Shown here: piece after piece, positions 1 to 8,949 of the stretch
Layout of the letters: the number at the start of each line of letters is the position of its first letter
Numbering within the stretch: position 1 is the stretch's first letter
Assembly: GCA_943913205.1 (NCBI GenBank)
Contig: CALTWN010000004.1
Span: 1 to 50,005 of the forward strand
Direction of reading: 5' to 3'
Length of the DNA stretch: 50,005 nt
Origin: an uncultured Bartonella sp.
GTDB taxonomy: Bacteria > Pseudomonadota > Alphaproteobacteria > Rhizobiales > Rhizobiaceae
The notes under the pieces: model-generated
The model's database searches: none
Seen by the model: the letters and a program-made list of their open reading frames with translations, nothing else
What the model was told of the DNA's origin: nothing
Position numbers and translations under genes: made by a program

Positions 1-360
1 ATTTACATCACTTTTATAGAAATTATAAGTAGTAAAGCTAAATATGAGCTCAACTAACATAATTAAGGCAATAATTATAGCTATTGGCGTATAAGCACTA
101 AATTTCGCTCGTAATACCGTAAAATCTATGTTTAGCATCATAACAATGAACAAAAATAATACAATAACAGCACCAACATAAACAACCAAAAGCATCATAG
201 CCAAAAACTCTGCACCTGTAAGCAAAAAAAGTACAGAAGCATTAAAAAATGCTAAAATTAAAAATAAAACAGAATGCACAGGATTACGAGCTAATACTAC
301 ACATACAGCACTAGTTAGCAATATTATTGAAAAAAGATCAAACAAGATATTTACAAGCAT
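1..360 (-). CDS. nuoJ: NADH-quinone oxidoreductase subunit J, partial (3' end beyond window)
   Basis: The first 120 codons, read from an ATG at 360 to the window edge. They give a very hydrophobic membrane protein with a VYVGAVIVLFLF segment typical of NuoJ, one of the proton-pumping membrane-arm subunits of complex I. An AGGA ribosome site lies about 8 nt before the ATG, and nuoI ends only 15 bp upstream, so this is the next gene of the nuo operon. At least three membrane helices are visible. The C-terminus and the remaining nuoK-N genes would lie beyond position 1. The identification rests on sequence character plus operon position. Confidence 0.93.
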   Translation of the reverse strand, partial: MLVNILFDLFSIILLTSAVCVVLARNPVHSVLFLILAFFNASVLFLLTGAEFLAMMLLVVYVGAVIVLFLFIVMMLNIDFTVLRAKFSAYTPIAIIIALIMLVELIFSFTTYNFYKSDVN

Positions 361-375
361 ATAATTTTCCTATGT

Positions 376-867
376 TTATCTATAAGGCGCATCTAATGAA
401 ATATTACGCGCTATTTCGCGCTCCCATCTATCGCCATTATCCAACAATTTTTCTTTAGTGTAATACAATTCTTGGCGGGTTTCGGTTGAAAATTCAAAAT
501 TTGGACCTTCAACTATAGCTTCTACTGGGCAGGCTTCTTGACAAAAACCGCAATAGATACATTTTACCATATCTATATCGTATCTAGTGGTACGCCTGGT
601 ACCATCTGGCAAAGCTGGACCAGCCTCAATAGTTATAGCTTGCGCCGGGCATATAACTTCGCACAATTTACAAGCGATACAACGCTCTTCTCCATTAGGA
701 TAACGGCGCAATGCGTGCTCACCTTTAAATCTTGGACTTACATGACCCTTTTCATAAGGATAATTTATAGTAGGTTTTGCAGAAAAAAACTGCCGCATGG
801 CTAAAACAAAAGCAGCTATAAATTCTAACAGGAAAAGTGACTTAATAAAGTTAAAAATTTTATTCAT
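376..867 (-). CDS. nuoI: NADH-quinone oxidoreductase subunit I (2x[4Fe-4S])
   Basis: 163 residues, the usual length for NuoI. Two ferredoxin motifs of the CxxCxxCxxxCP type are complete: Cys63, 66, 69, 73 and Cys103, 106, 109, 113. They bind clusters N6a and N6b, which carry electrons between the NADH module and the N2 cluster next to quinone. A hydrophobic, amphipathic N-terminus (about residues 5-25) anchors it to the membrane arm. It lies between nuoH (22 bp upstream) and nuoJ on the same strand. Nothing is missing or truncated. Confidence 0.97.
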   Translation of the reverse strand: MNKIFNFIKSLFLLEFIAAFVLAMRQFFSAKPTINYPYEKGHVSPRFKGEHALRRYPNGEERCIACKLCEVICPAQAITIEAGPALPDGTRRTTRYDIDMVKCIYCGFCQEACPVEAIVEGPNFEFSTETRQELYYTKEKLLDNGDRWEREIARNISLDAPYR

Positions 868-888
868 TATAATTCCTTTTGTACGAAC

Positions 889-1929
889 TCATAATGTTAG
901 CTCAATACAACATGCGGTTATTATAAACATACCCATTGATAAAGGTAGAAATATTTTCCAACCCAAGCGCATAAGTTGATCATAACGATACCTTGGAACA
1001 AAAGCTTTTACCATAGCAAACATAAAAAACACCATACAAACTTTTAAAACAAACCAAATAATACCAGGTACCCAATTTAGCCAAAAAACAGATAATGGTG
1101 GCAACCACCCTCCTAAAAATAATATCGTAGTTAAAGCACACATTAAAACAATAGCTACATATTCACCAAGAAAAAATAGCAAATAAGGTGTAGATGAGTA
1201 TTCTACCATATGACCAGCTACTAATTCTGACTCAGCTTCGACTAAATCAAATGGTGGCCTATTGGTTTCAGCCAAAGAAGATATGAAAAATATAATTAAT
1301 AAAGGAAATAACGGCAGCCAATTCCAATCTAAAAATGAAGAAACAGAAAAACCAACTTTTCGCCCTAATCCAGAATTTTGAGCTAAAACAATATCTGTTA
1401 AATTTAACGAATTTGATAATAATAATACGGTAGCAATAACAAAGCCTATAGAAACCTCGTATGAAATCATCTGTGCTGCCGAGCGAACCGCTCCTAAAAA
1501 AGGATATTTTGAATTAGAAGCCCACCCGCCCATTAAAACACCATAAACCTCTAATGAAGAAATAGCAAAAATATAAAGTATACCAACATTAATATTAGCT
1601 AAAGCCCAACCAGCATTAATGGGTATTACAGCCCATGCCATAAGCGCTAAAGCTGCTGAAATAAAAGGTGCTATTAAAAAAACCACCTTATTTGCTTTAG
1701 AGGGGATAATTGGTTCCTTTAAAAGAAACTTAAGTAAATCAGCAAAAGATTGCATCAATCCCCACGGACCTACTACATTTGGTCCACGTCTTAATTGCAC
1801 AGCCGCCCAAATTTTACGATCTGCATATAGTAAATAAGCTATAAAAATTAATAACCCCACAATCAATAATACAGATTTAGCTAACAATAATAAAATTGGT
1901 AACAAAGCGTGATAAAAAAAATCCGACAT
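889..1929 (-). CDS. nuoH: NADH-quinone oxidoreductase subunit H
   Basis: 346-residue polytopic membrane protein. NuoH/ND1 signatures are present: the early ADRKIWAAVQLRRGPNVVGP stretch, SLAETNRPPFDLVEAESELV and the RYRYDQLMRLGWK segment near the C-terminus. NuoH helps form the quinone chamber and links the peripheral and membrane arms. The conserved acidic loop (ETNRPPFDLVEAESE) is intact, arguing for a working proton-translocating complex. It follows nuoG by 10 bp in the operon. Eight or more membrane helices are evident from the hydrophobic pattern. Confidence 0.97.
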   Translation of the reverse strand: MSDFFYHALLPILLLLAKSVLLIVGLLIFIAYLLYADRKIWAAVQLRRGPNVVGPWGLMQSFADLLKFLLKEPIIPSKANKVVFLIAPFISAALALMAWAVIPINAGWALANINVGILYIFAISSLEVYGVLMGGWASNSKYPFLGAVRSAAQMISYEVSIGFVIATVLLLSNSLNLTDIVLAQNSGLGRKVGFSVSSFLDWNWLPLFPLLIIFFISSLAETNRPPFDLVEAESELVAGHMVEYSSTPYLLFFLGEYVAIVLMCALTTILFLGGWLPPLSVFWLNWVPGIIWFVLKVCMVFFMFAMVKAFVPRYRYDQLMRLGWKIFLPLSMGMFIITACCIELTL

Positions 1930-1939
1930 AATTTATATC

Positions 1940-4036
1940 CTAACTTTTCTGCAAACGCGATTTTAAGGTTGTAGCTTGTAAATCTCTATAAAAAACAGAG
2001 CATTCTGCCATAGTCGAAGATGAACGAGCTATGGCATTACTTAAGTAAAAATCTTCTAAAGTTGATTTTAAATTATGTTTTTCTAGTGGTTTATAATTAT
2101 TAGCTAATTTAGCAATATCATTCATATTTGCCGGTGTAAGATCGCCTATTTTGGCTAAATGAGGATAGCGTTTGAAAATTTCTTCGCGTATATGCCATAA
2201 ATTGTCATATGGCAGTTTTATCCCTAAAACTTCACAAAGCGCTAAAATTATAGACCAATCTTCTTTAGCCTGACCAGGTGCAAAAATAACTTTATTTGTT
2301 ATTTGGGGTCTTCCTTCTGTATTAACATAAATTGCCGATTTTTCAATATATGTTGAGCCAGGTAAAATAACATCTGCATAATTTGCACTGTAGTCCCCAT
2401 GCGTTCCTATATAAATAGTAAAAGCTTTTTTATTTGAAAAATCAATTTCATCTGCACCCAATAAAAATAAAACATCGCTTGAATCAACTATTTCTTGCGC
2501 ATTACTATTTGAAGAAACAAAACCAATATCAAAACCTCCAACACAAGATGCTTCTGTTTGTAAAATAGAAACACCAGCCCAATCTTCCTTTATTGCCTTT
2601 GTGTCTAAAGCAAGTTTAGCTATAGCACTCATTATATTTAGACCGGCTCCAGATTCAAAAACACCCTGCCCTACAATAATTAAAGGTTTTTGTGCAGCTT
2701 TAAGCTTTTGTATAAAACTGTTTGAACCATCAATTAAATCATCTATAGCCGAAGCACCAAAACCTAAAAAAGTATATGGATAAGACAATGTTACATTTTC
2801 GCCAATTACACCTATAGGAATATTGTTATTTCTATAATTTTTTAAAATATATGAGTTTAAAACAGGCGCTTCAATTTTTGGATTAGAACCTATAATTAAT
2901 ATAGCATCTGCTTCGTGAATAGCTGATATAGAACTATTAAAAATATAAGAAGCTCTTCCATATTTAGGATCAGCAAAAGTATTTTTTTGTCTACAATCAA
3001 CAGCATCAGACCCTAAATATTTTAACATTTCTTTGGCCACAAACATTTCTTCAACACCAGCCAAAGCGCCCGCTATAGCCCCGATTCTTGCGGTAGATAA
3101 GTTAACGGAAGCTATAGTGTTCTTAATAGCTTGAAAGGCTTCTTGCCAAGATACTGGTACCAGCTTGTTATTAACCCGAAGGTAAGGAGTATCTATGCGA
3201 TTTGCGCGTAAACCATCTACTACATATCTTGTTTTATCAGAAATCCATTCTTGATTAATATCTTCGTTTAACGCTGGTAATATACGTAATACTTCATTAC
3301 CGCGCACATCAACACGAATAGCAGAGCCCATCGCATCCATAACATCCACTGACTCTACTTTTTGCAGCTCCCAAGGACGAGCTCTAAAAGCATAAGGACG
3401 CGAGGTTAACGCACCTACAGGGCAAAGGTCAACCACATTACCCTGTAGTTCGGAAACTAGTGCTTTTTCTAAGTAAGAAGCTATTTCTGCATCTTCACCC
3501 CGTCCTAATAAACCAAGGTCAAGAATTCCAGCTATTTCTGTAGTAAATCTTACACATCTTGTACAATGTATACATCTTGTCATATTAGTTTTAATAAGCG
3601 GCCCCAAATATTTATCTTCTACAGCTCGCTTAGTTTCACGATATCTAGACGAAACACGGCCATAAGCCATAGCTTGATCTTGTAGATCGCACTCACCGCC
3701 TTGATCGCAAATAGGGCAATCTAACGGATGATTTATTAATAAAAATTCTAAAGCGCCTCTACGAGCTTTTTTAGCCATAGCACTGTTTGTAAAAATTTCT
3801 GGTGGCTCGCCCTCGGGCCCTGCACGTAAATCACTAACATTCATTGCACAAGATGCTTGTGGTTTTGGCGGACCGCCCTTAACCTCTACTAAACACATGC
3901 GACAATTACCCGCGATAGATAAACGATCGTGAAAACAAAAACGTGGAACTACGGCCCCGGCAGCTTCTGCTGCTTGTAAAAGCGTAAAGCTACGTGGAAC
4001 TTCTATTTCTTTTCCATCAACTTTAATTTTAATCAT
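1940..4036 (-). CDS. nuoG: NADH-quinone oxidoreductase subunit G
   Basis: About 698 residues from the ATG at 4036. A longer frame begins with a GTG at 4051 inside the end of nuoF, but AAGG six bases before the ATG at 4036 and the conserved MIKIKVDG beginning favour the shorter form. The N-terminal [2Fe-2S] cysteines are 34, 45, 48 and 63. The His/Cys [4Fe-4S] site is H103, C107, C110, C116, and the second [4Fe-4S] is C155, C158, C161, C205. A molybdopterin-oxidoreductase-like domain of the alphaproteobacterial/mitochondrial (75-kDa) type follows. It carries electrons through the peripheral arm of complex I. Confidence 0.96.
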   Translation of the reverse strand: MIKIKVDGKEIEVPRSFTLLQAAEAAGAVVPRFCFHDRLSIAGNCRMCLVEVKGGPPKPQASCAMNVSDLRAGPEGEPPEIFTNSAMAKKARRGALEFLLINHPLDCPICDQGGECDLQDQAMAYGRVSSRYRETKRAVEDKYLGPLIKTNMTRCIHCTRCVRFTTEIAGILDLGLLGRGEDAEIASYLEKALVSELQGNVVDLCPVGALTSRPYAFRARPWELQKVESVDVMDAMGSAIRVDVRGNEVLRILPALNEDINQEWISDKTRYVVDGLRANRIDTPYLRVNNKLVPVSWQEAFQAIKNTIASVNLSTARIGAIAGALAGVEEMFVAKEMLKYLGSDAVDCRQKNTFADPKYGRASYIFNSSISAIHEADAILIIGSNPKIEAPVLNSYILKNYRNNNIPIGVIGENVTLSYPYTFLGFGASAIDDLIDGSNSFIQKLKAAQKPLIIVGQGVFESGAGLNIMSAIAKLALDTKAIKEDWAGVSILQTEASCVGGFDIGFVSSNSNAQEIVDSSDVLFLLGADEIDFSNKKAFTIYIGTHGDYSANYADVILPGSTYIEKSAIYVNTEGRPQITNKVIFAPGQAKEDWSIILALCEVLGIKLPYDNLWHIREEIFKRYPHLAKIGDLTPANMNDIAKLANNYKPLEKHNLKSTLEDFYLSNAIARSSSTMAECSVFYRDLQATTLKSRLQKS

Positions 4037-4044
4037 TTTAAACC

Positions 4045-5322
4045 TTAACACACAGCATCGATTGTATATGCATCAATTTTATTTTCGATTTCGCTTCGAA
4101 AATGTTTTATTAAACCCTGAACGGGCCAAGAAGCGGCATCTCCTAACGCACATATTGTATAGCCCTCAATTTGTTTTGATATTTCAAAAAGCAAATCTAT
4201 CTCACTTTTCATAGCACAACTGCGCACCATACGTTCTAAAATGCGCATCATCCAACCTGTACCCTCTCTGCAAGGTGTACATTGACCACAAGATTCGTGC
4301 TTAAAAAAAGCTGAAATACGCCAAATTGCTTTAACAATATCTGTTGATTTATCCATAACAATAATACCGCCTGTACCAAAAGATGAACCAACCTCGCGCA
4401 TGCCATCAAAATCCATTATAGAATCCTTTATTGCATATGAAGGTACCACAGGGCAAGAAGCGCCACCTGGTATAACTGCAAGTAGGTTATCCCACCCCCC
4501 TCTTACACCGCCAGCATATTTTTCTATAAGTTCTTTAAATGGAACTCCCATCGATTCTTCAACCACACAAGGTGTATTAACATGTCCAGAGATCATAAAT
4601 AGCTTTGTACCTACATTATTAGGACGTCCAAAAGAAGAAAACCACGAAGCACCACGCCGCAATATGGTCGACACAACAGATATAGATTCAACATTATTAA
4701 CAATAGTTGGGCAACCATATAAACCTACAAGAGCAGGAAAAGGTGGCTTTAATCTTGGTTGCCCCTTTTTACCTTCTAAGCTTTCTAATAAAGCTGTTTC
4801 TTCGCCGCAAATATACGCGCCAGCTCCGTGATGCACAACAACATCACAATCGTGACCGTGAATGGTGTTTTTACCTAATAATTTAGCATCGTAACATTCA
4901 TCTACGGCTTTTTGTAAGGCTTCTCTTTCCCTAATATATTCACCACGAACATATATAAAAACTTTATTAGCACCGATAGCAAAAGAAGCAATAACACACC
5001 CTTCTAGTAAGCTATGAGGTTCGTGGCGAAGAATCTCTCTATCTTTGCAAGTTCCTGGTTCTGATTCATCTGCATTTACGACTAAATAATGATCTCTACC
5101 GTCACTTTGTTTTGGCATAAAAGACCATTTTAAACCTGTAGGAAAGCCTGCTCCGCCTCTTCCTCGTAATCCAGACTGCTTTATTTCTTCTACTATATTT
5201 TCTGGACCTTTTTCTAAAAGAAGCTTTATATCTGCCCACTGTCCTCGTGAGCGCGCGCCCTCAAGTGAAACATCTTCAAAACCATAAATATTTTTAAAAA
5301 CACGGTCTTTACTATCTAACAT
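4045..5322 (-). CDS. nuoF: NADH-quinone oxidoreductase subunit F (NADH/FMN site)
   Basis: 425 residues. It contains the NADH-binding GRGGAGFPTGLKW motif (about residues 51-63), the FMN region around NADESEPGTCKDRE, and the C-terminal [4Fe-4S] N3 motif CGQCTPCREG with a further Cys in YTICALGDAA. It oxidises NADH and passes electrons to NuoE and NuoG. Its end precedes the nuoG ATG by 8 bp. Only one base separates it from the nuoE stop, consistent with translational coupling. It looks complete and active. Confidence 0.97.
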   Translation of the reverse strand: MLDSKDRVFKNIYGFEDVSLEGARSRGQWADIKLLLEKGPENIVEEIKQSGLRGRGGAGFPTGLKWSFMPKQSDGRDHYLVVNADESEPGTCKDREILRHEPHSLLEGCVIASFAIGANKVFIYVRGEYIREREALQKAVDECYDAKLLGKNTIHGHDCDVVVHHGAGAYICGEETALLESLEGKKGQPRLKPPFPALVGLYGCPTIVNNVESISVVSTILRRGASWFSSFGRPNNVGTKLFMISGHVNTPCVVEESMGVPFKELIEKYAGGVRGGWDNLLAVIPGGASCPVVPSYAIKDSIMDFDGMREVGSSFGTGGIIVMDKSTDIVKAIWRISAFFKHESCGQCTPCREGTGWMMRILERMVRSCAMKSEIDLLFEISKQIEGYTICALGDAASWPVQGLIKHFRSEIENKIDAYTIDAVC

Positions 5323-5323
5323 T

Positions 5324-5929
5324 TTATTGAACCCCTAGGGATTTTAAATCTGGTTCAGAGCATTTCCTTCCGCTTTGCGGACCTGTTTTTATTGTATCAC
5401 CTTTATCGTTTGAAAAGCTATTTATTATTTCTTCTAATCTTTCAGCTGTTAACTCTTCATAGGTATCTTTAAAAATTGCAACCATAGGAGCATTAACGCA
5501 CGCTCCTAAACATTCTACTTCTTCCCACGATAAGCTGCCATCTTCATTCGTTTCTAGGGCAAGCTTATTTATTTTATTTTTGCAAACTTGTATAAGCTGT
5601 TCTGAACCACGCAACATACAAGGCGTTGTACCGCAAACTTGAATATGCGCTTTTTTACCTACAGGTTTTAGGTGAAATTGCGTATAAAAAGTAGCTACTT
5701 CTAATACTCTTATATAAGCCATATTTAACATATCAGCCACATATTCAATTGCAGCTCTACTAACCCAACCTTCTTGCTCTTGCACACGCATTAAAAGCAA
5801 AATAACAGCAGATTGCTGCCGCCCTGCAGGATATTTAAGAATTACTGAAGCAGCCCATTCCTTATTTTCAGCTGTAAAGGCAAAACTACTTGGCTGTAAA
5901 GCATCATCAGCTAAACGACGTACAGACAT
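5324..5929 (-). CDS. nuoE: NADH-quinone oxidoreductase subunit E ([2Fe-2S])
   Basis: 201 residues. The thioredoxin-like [2Fe-2S] N1a ligands are Cys99, Cys104, Cys140 and Cys144 (CGTTPC and CLGAC). The C-terminus carries the extra GPQSGRKCSEPDLKSL tail, which resembles the tail of mitochondrial and alphaproteobacterial 24-kDa subunits and supports the taxonomic placement. The start ATG shares one base with the nuoD stop (TAATG), the usual signature of coupled translation. It forms the NADH-dehydrogenase module with NuoF. Confidence 0.96.
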   Translation of the reverse strand: MSVRRLADDALQPSSFAFTAENKEWAASVILKYPAGRQQSAVILLLMRVQEQEGWVSRAAIEYVADMLNMAYIRVLEVATFYTQFHLKPVGKKAHIQVCGTTPCMLRGSEQLIQVCKNKINKLALETNEDGSLSWEEVECLGACVNAPMVAIFKDTYEELTAERLEEIINSFSNDKGDTIKTGPQSGRKCSEPDLKSLGVQ

Positions 5930-7125
5930 TAACGATCTATCTCCCCAAACACAACATCAAGAGAACCTAAAATAGCAGAAGCATCTGCCAACATATGCCC
6001 TTTTGTTAAAAACCCCATTCCCTGTAAATGTGCAAAACCTGGAGCCCGCAATTTAACTCTATATGGTTTATTAGTACCGTCTGACACTAAATAAACACCA
6101 AATTCACCTTTAGGAGCCTCAACCGCTACATAAACTTCACCTGGCGGTACTGAAAACCCCTCAGAAAATAATTTAAAATGCTCAATCATAGCTTCCATAG
6201 AATGTTTCATTTCTTCTCTTTTAGGAGGCGTAATTTTATGGTTTGGATTAATAATAATGCCTTGACCTTCTACACTAAGTAGACGAGAAACACATTGCCT
6301 AATGATTTCTGCCGACTGACGCATTTCTTCCATTCTTATTAAATAACGATCATAGCAATCGCTATTTTTACCTACAGGAATATCAAAGTCAAATTCCTCA
6401 TAACATTCATATGGCTGACTTTTACGTAAATCCCACGCAACCCCAGCGCCTCTCAACATAACACCAGAAAAGCCACGAGCCCAAGCTTCATCGGCGGTAA
6501 CACAGCCAATACCAACATTACGTTGCTTAAAAATACGATTCGGAGTTATCAAGGCATCTAATTTATCTAACGATATTAAAAAAGGATCAATAAAAGCTGC
6601 AATATCCTCAATAAGCTTCGGCGGTAAATCTTGATGAACGCCACCAGGACGAAAATAATTTGCGTGAAGTCTAGAGCCGCTAGCTCTTTCATAAAAGCCC
6701 ATAAGCTTTTCGCGCTGCTCAAACCCCCATAAAGGCGGCGTTAATGCACCCACATCCATAGCTTGAGTAGTAACATTAAGTAAATGGCTTAAAATTCTAC
6801 CTATCTCACAAAATAAAATACGAATTATTTGAGCCCGTTTTGGCACTTCTAAATTCAACATTTTTTCAACCGCCAAAACAAAAGCATGCTCTTGATTTAG
6901 AGGAGAAACATAATCAAGTCTGTCAAGATATGGTGTAGCTTGTAAATATGTTTTGGTTTCCATAAGTTTTTCAGTACCACGATGTAAAAGACCTATATGA
7001 GGGTCAGCCCTTTCAACAACCTCACCATCTAGCTCCAAAACCAACCTTAACACTCCATGAGCCGCAGGATGCTGCGGACCAAAATTTATATTAAAATTTT
7101 GTACTTTAACTTCCGCTTCTAGCAT
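5929..7125 (-). CDS. nuoD: NADH-quinone oxidoreductase subunit D
   Basis: 398 residues, complete. It contains NFGPQHPAAHGVLR near the N-terminus, whose His pair lines the quinone head-group site, plus the RGAGVAWDLRKSQPYECY and SMEAMIEHFK blocks and the family's closing DVVFGEIDR. The homologous 49-kDa subunit works with NuoB at the N2 cluster and quinone site. NuoC and NuoD are separate genes here, not fused as in enterobacteria. That is normal for alphaproteobacteria. It starts 2 bp after the nuoC stop. Confidence 0.97.
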   Translation of the reverse strand: MLEAEVKVQNFNINFGPQHPAAHGVLRLVLELDGEVVERADPHIGLLHRGTEKLMETKTYLQATPYLDRLDYVSPLNQEHAFVLAVEKMLNLEVPKRAQIIRILFCEIGRILSHLLNVTTQAMDVGALTPPLWGFEQREKLMGFYERASGSRLHANYFRPGGVHQDLPPKLIEDIAAFIDPFLISLDKLDALITPNRIFKQRNVGIGCVTADEAWARGFSGVMLRGAGVAWDLRKSQPYECYEEFDFDIPVGKNSDCYDRYLIRMEEMRQSAEIIRQCVSRLLSVEGQGIIINPNHKITPPKREEMKHSMEAMIEHFKLFSEGFSVPPGEVYVAVEAPKGEFGVYLVSDGTNKPYRVKLRAPGFAHLQGMGFLTKGHMLADASAILGSLDVVFGEIDR

Positions 7126-7127
7126 AT

Positions 7128-7703
7128 TTATTCCACCACTTCACTTTCTTTACTAGACCAAGGAGATAAAGAATCAAAATTGCGCATTTCCTGGCTTAAT
7201 TTAACTGGCTCATATACAATTTTTTTTAGCTCATTATCGTAACGACATTCAACAAAACCAGTAACAGGAAAATCTTTGCGTAACGGATGTCCTTCAAAAC
7301 CATAATCAGTTAAGATGCGTCGTAGATCTGGATGACCTTTAAAAAGCACACCATACATATCATATGCTTCTCTTTCATACCACTCAGCCCCTGAAAATAT
7401 AGAACATATCGATGGCACAGGTGTAGCAGAATCGGTAAAAAGTTTTACTCTTATACGCATATTATGTTTTGGCGAAAGTAAATGATATGAGAGCTGAAAT
7501 CTATCTTTATTTTGAGGAAAATCTACAGCACTAATATCTATAAAGCTTATAAAACGACAATTTGTGTCTATTTGTAAAAAACCCAAGCTATCTAAAATTG
7601 ATTCTCTTTTAACGGTAACATTTAACTCACCATAAGCTATATGGCTAGATAAAACTACATCACCCAACTTTTCATTTATATATTGTTGAAGTTCTTGCAA
7701 CAT
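7128..7703 (-). CDS. nuoC: NADH-quinone oxidoreductase subunit C
   Basis: 191 residues. It carries the 30-kDa subunit signature EREAYDMYGVLFKGHPDLRR followed by GFEGHPLRKDFPVTG. This subunit has no cofactor and contributes to the connecting module of complex I. It begins 13 bp after nuoB. The C-terminal tail is short compared with some homologues but the conserved core is intact. Confidence 0.96.
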   Translation of the reverse strand: MLQELQQYINEKLGDVVLSSHIAYGELNVTVKRESILDSLGFLQIDTNCRFISFIDISAVDFPQNKDRFQLSYHLLSPKHNMRIRVKLFTDSATPVPSICSIFSGAEWYEREAYDMYGVLFKGHPDLRRILTDYGFEGHPLRKDFPVTGFVECRYDNELKKIVYEPVKLSQEMRNFDSLSPWSSKESEVVE

Positions 7704-7716
7704 AGCAATATTCTCA

Positions 7717-8262
7717 TTATCTTTTTAAATTACCGGTGCGCCGTATTTTCTTTTGTAGTAACAAAACACCATACAACAATGCCTCAGCAGAAGGCGGACA
7801 ACCAGGCACATATATATCAACTGGCACTATTCTATCACACCCGCGAACTACTGAATATGAATAATGATAATAGCCACCTCCATTAGCACAAGACCCCATC
7901 GAAATAACGTATCGAGGTTCTGGCATTTGGTCATAAACTTTACGCAATGCCGGCGCCATTTTATTGGTTAAGGTGCCAGCCACCATCATAACATCTGACT
8001 GTCTTGGAGAAGCGCGAGGTGCATAACCAAAACGCTCATTATCGTAATGTGGCATAGAACAATGCATCATCTCCACAGCACAGCAAGCAAGCCCGAAGCT
8101 CATCCACATAAGCGACCCAGTACGTGCCCATGTTATAAGTGCATCTGCTGAGGTTACCAAAAAGCCTTTATCTTCTAATTCATTATTTATTGAAGATAAA
8201 AATAAATCTTCTTTATTTAGTAAATTAGGAACACCAGCAGGCTGCTTCATTATTAATCCCAT
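7717..8262 (-). CDS. nuoB: NADH-quinone oxidoreductase subunit B (cluster N2)
   Basis: 181 residues when started at the ATG at 8262. A longer frame reaches 8283, but AGGAG sits 7 nt before 8262, which decides the start. The N2 [4Fe-4S] ligands are Cys60 and Cys61 (the tandem CC), Cys125 (SMGSC) and Cys155 (VPGCPP). N2 is the cluster that reduces quinone. The gene overlaps the end of nuoA by about 10 bp. The family's conserved blocks are all present. Confidence 0.97.
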   Translation of the reverse strand: MGLIMKQPAGVPNLLNKEDLFLSSINNELEDKGFLVTSADALITWARTGSLMWMSFGLACCAVEMMHCSMPHYDNERFGYAPRASPRQSDVMMVAGTLTNKMAPALRKVYDQMPEPRYVISMGSCANGGGYYHYSYSVVRGCDRIVPVDIYVPGCPPSAEALLYGVLLLQKKIRRTGNLKR

Positions 8263-8624
8263 TCTAGCGCTCCTTTTTTCCACTCATACACAAAACCAAT
8301 TGCTAGAATAGCCAAAAAAAACATCATAGAAAAAAAGCCAAAATGTCCAATTTTTCTAAAGGCTACAACCCACGGAAATAAAAAAGCGACCTCTAAGTCA
8401 AATATTATAAATAATATTGAAACAAGATAGAATCTTATATTAAATTTCATCCGGGAATCAGTAAAAGAATTAAAACCACACTCATAAGGTGAGAGTTTCT
8501 CAGAATCAGGTGATTTATATGCTATAATAAAGGGTGTAATTAATAAAACTGCTATAAGTCCTATACATACTGCCATAAAGACCAAAACTGGAAGATACTG
8601 ATATAAAAGGTTATGTGTAATCAT
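8253..8624 (-). CDS. nuoA: NADH-quinone oxidoreductase subunit A
   Basis: About 123 residues from the ATG at 8624, with three membrane helices and the conserved SPYECGFNSFTDSRMKFNIR loop between helices 1 and 2. The frame is also open to an ATG at 8642, but a likely transcription start near 8650 and an inverted repeat overlapping 8639-8650 would leave almost no leader, so 8624 (weak AAGAAA upstream) is preferred. First gene of the nuo operon. NuoA belongs to the membrane arm near the quinone channel. Confidence 0.95.
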   Translation of the reverse strand: MITHNLLYQYLPVLVFMAVCIGLIAVLLITPFIIAYKSPDSEKLSPYECGFNSFTDSRMKFNIRFYLVSILFIIFDLEVAFLFPWVVAFRKIGHFGFFSMMFFLAILAIGFVYEWKKGALEWD

Positions 8625-8638
8625 TTTATTTCTTAAAA

Positions 8639-8676
8639 CCATTTAAATATGCACACAGCATAATATATTTAAATGG
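8639..8676 (-). repeat. 12-bp inverted repeat around the nuo promoter -10
   Basis: The arms CCATTTAAATAT (8639-8650) and ATATTTAAATGG (8665-8676) are perfect inverted copies separated by 14 bp. Each arm contains the 8-bp palindrome ATTTAAAT. The predicted -10 box lies between them, one arm falls in the -35/-10 spacer, and the other starts at about +1. That geometry suits a repressor or dimeric regulator site, or an RNA hairpin at the very 5' end. The symmetry is seen directly; the function is inferred. Confidence 0.6.
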
Positions 8677-8684
8677 CTAGTCAA
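8657..8684 (-). promoter_or_regulatory. Predicted promoter of the nuo operon
   Basis: On the minus strand, TTGACT (8684-8679) is followed after 16 bp by TATGCT (8662-8657). This is a good sigma-70-type match located 33 bp before the preferred nuoA start. It overlaps the inverted repeat described separately. The position between tRNA-Asp and nuoA means the operon need not depend on read-through from the tRNA. Confidence 0.5.
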
Positions 8685-8737
8685 TAGCTTTTTACAAAAC
8701 ATTTTTAAAGAAAAATAAATATCATACAAAGAAAAAA

Positions 8738-8814
8738 TGGCGCGAGTGACGGGGATCGAACCCGCGACCTCCGGCGTGACAGGCCGGCACTCTAACCAGC
8801 TGAGCTACACCCGC
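8738..8814 (-). tRNA. tRNA-Asp (GTC)
   Basis: 77 nt including an encoded CCA. The acceptor stem GCGGGTG pairs with CACTCGC, the D-stem begins TAGCTCAG, and the anticodon loop CTGTCAC between CCGGC and GCCGG gives anticodon GTC. The T arm reads GCGGGTTCGAACCCCGT. A promoter with a perfect TTGACA lies upstream on the same strand. Confidence 0.97.
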
Positions 8815-8846
8815 GCACTATGTTTAGCAGATAAACCTGCTTTTGT

Positions 8847-8875
8847 ATTTAAGCTGCTATTAAAGTTTTTGTCAA
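8847..8875 (-). promoter_or_regulatory. Predicted promoter of tRNA-Asp
   Basis: A perfect TTGACA (8875-8870, minus strand) with TTAAAT (8852-8847) 17 bp on, about 33 bp before the tRNA 5' end. A small AGCAG/CTGCT hairpin (about 8826-8842) lies in the short leader to be trimmed off. Confidence 0.5.
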
Positions 8876-8907
8876 GAATATTTTTTTTAATAAAACAAAA
8901 ATATTAC

Positions 8908-8936
8908 TTGCACATTAGTAAATATTAGAATATCTT
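8908..8936 (+). promoter_or_regulatory. Predicted promoter of tRNA-Val
   Basis: TTGCAC (8908-8913), a 17-bp spacer, then TATCTT (8931-8936), placing the start near 8943, a few bases before the mature tRNA-Val at 8950. Spacing is optimal but the hexamers are only partial matches. Confidence 0.4.
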
Positions 8937-8949
8937 CTTTTCGTTAGAT

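Noticed and set aside
4400..4831. 143-codon plus-strand open frame inside nuoF
   Set aside because: Antisense shadow of a strongly conserved gene, with no ribosome site or family match.
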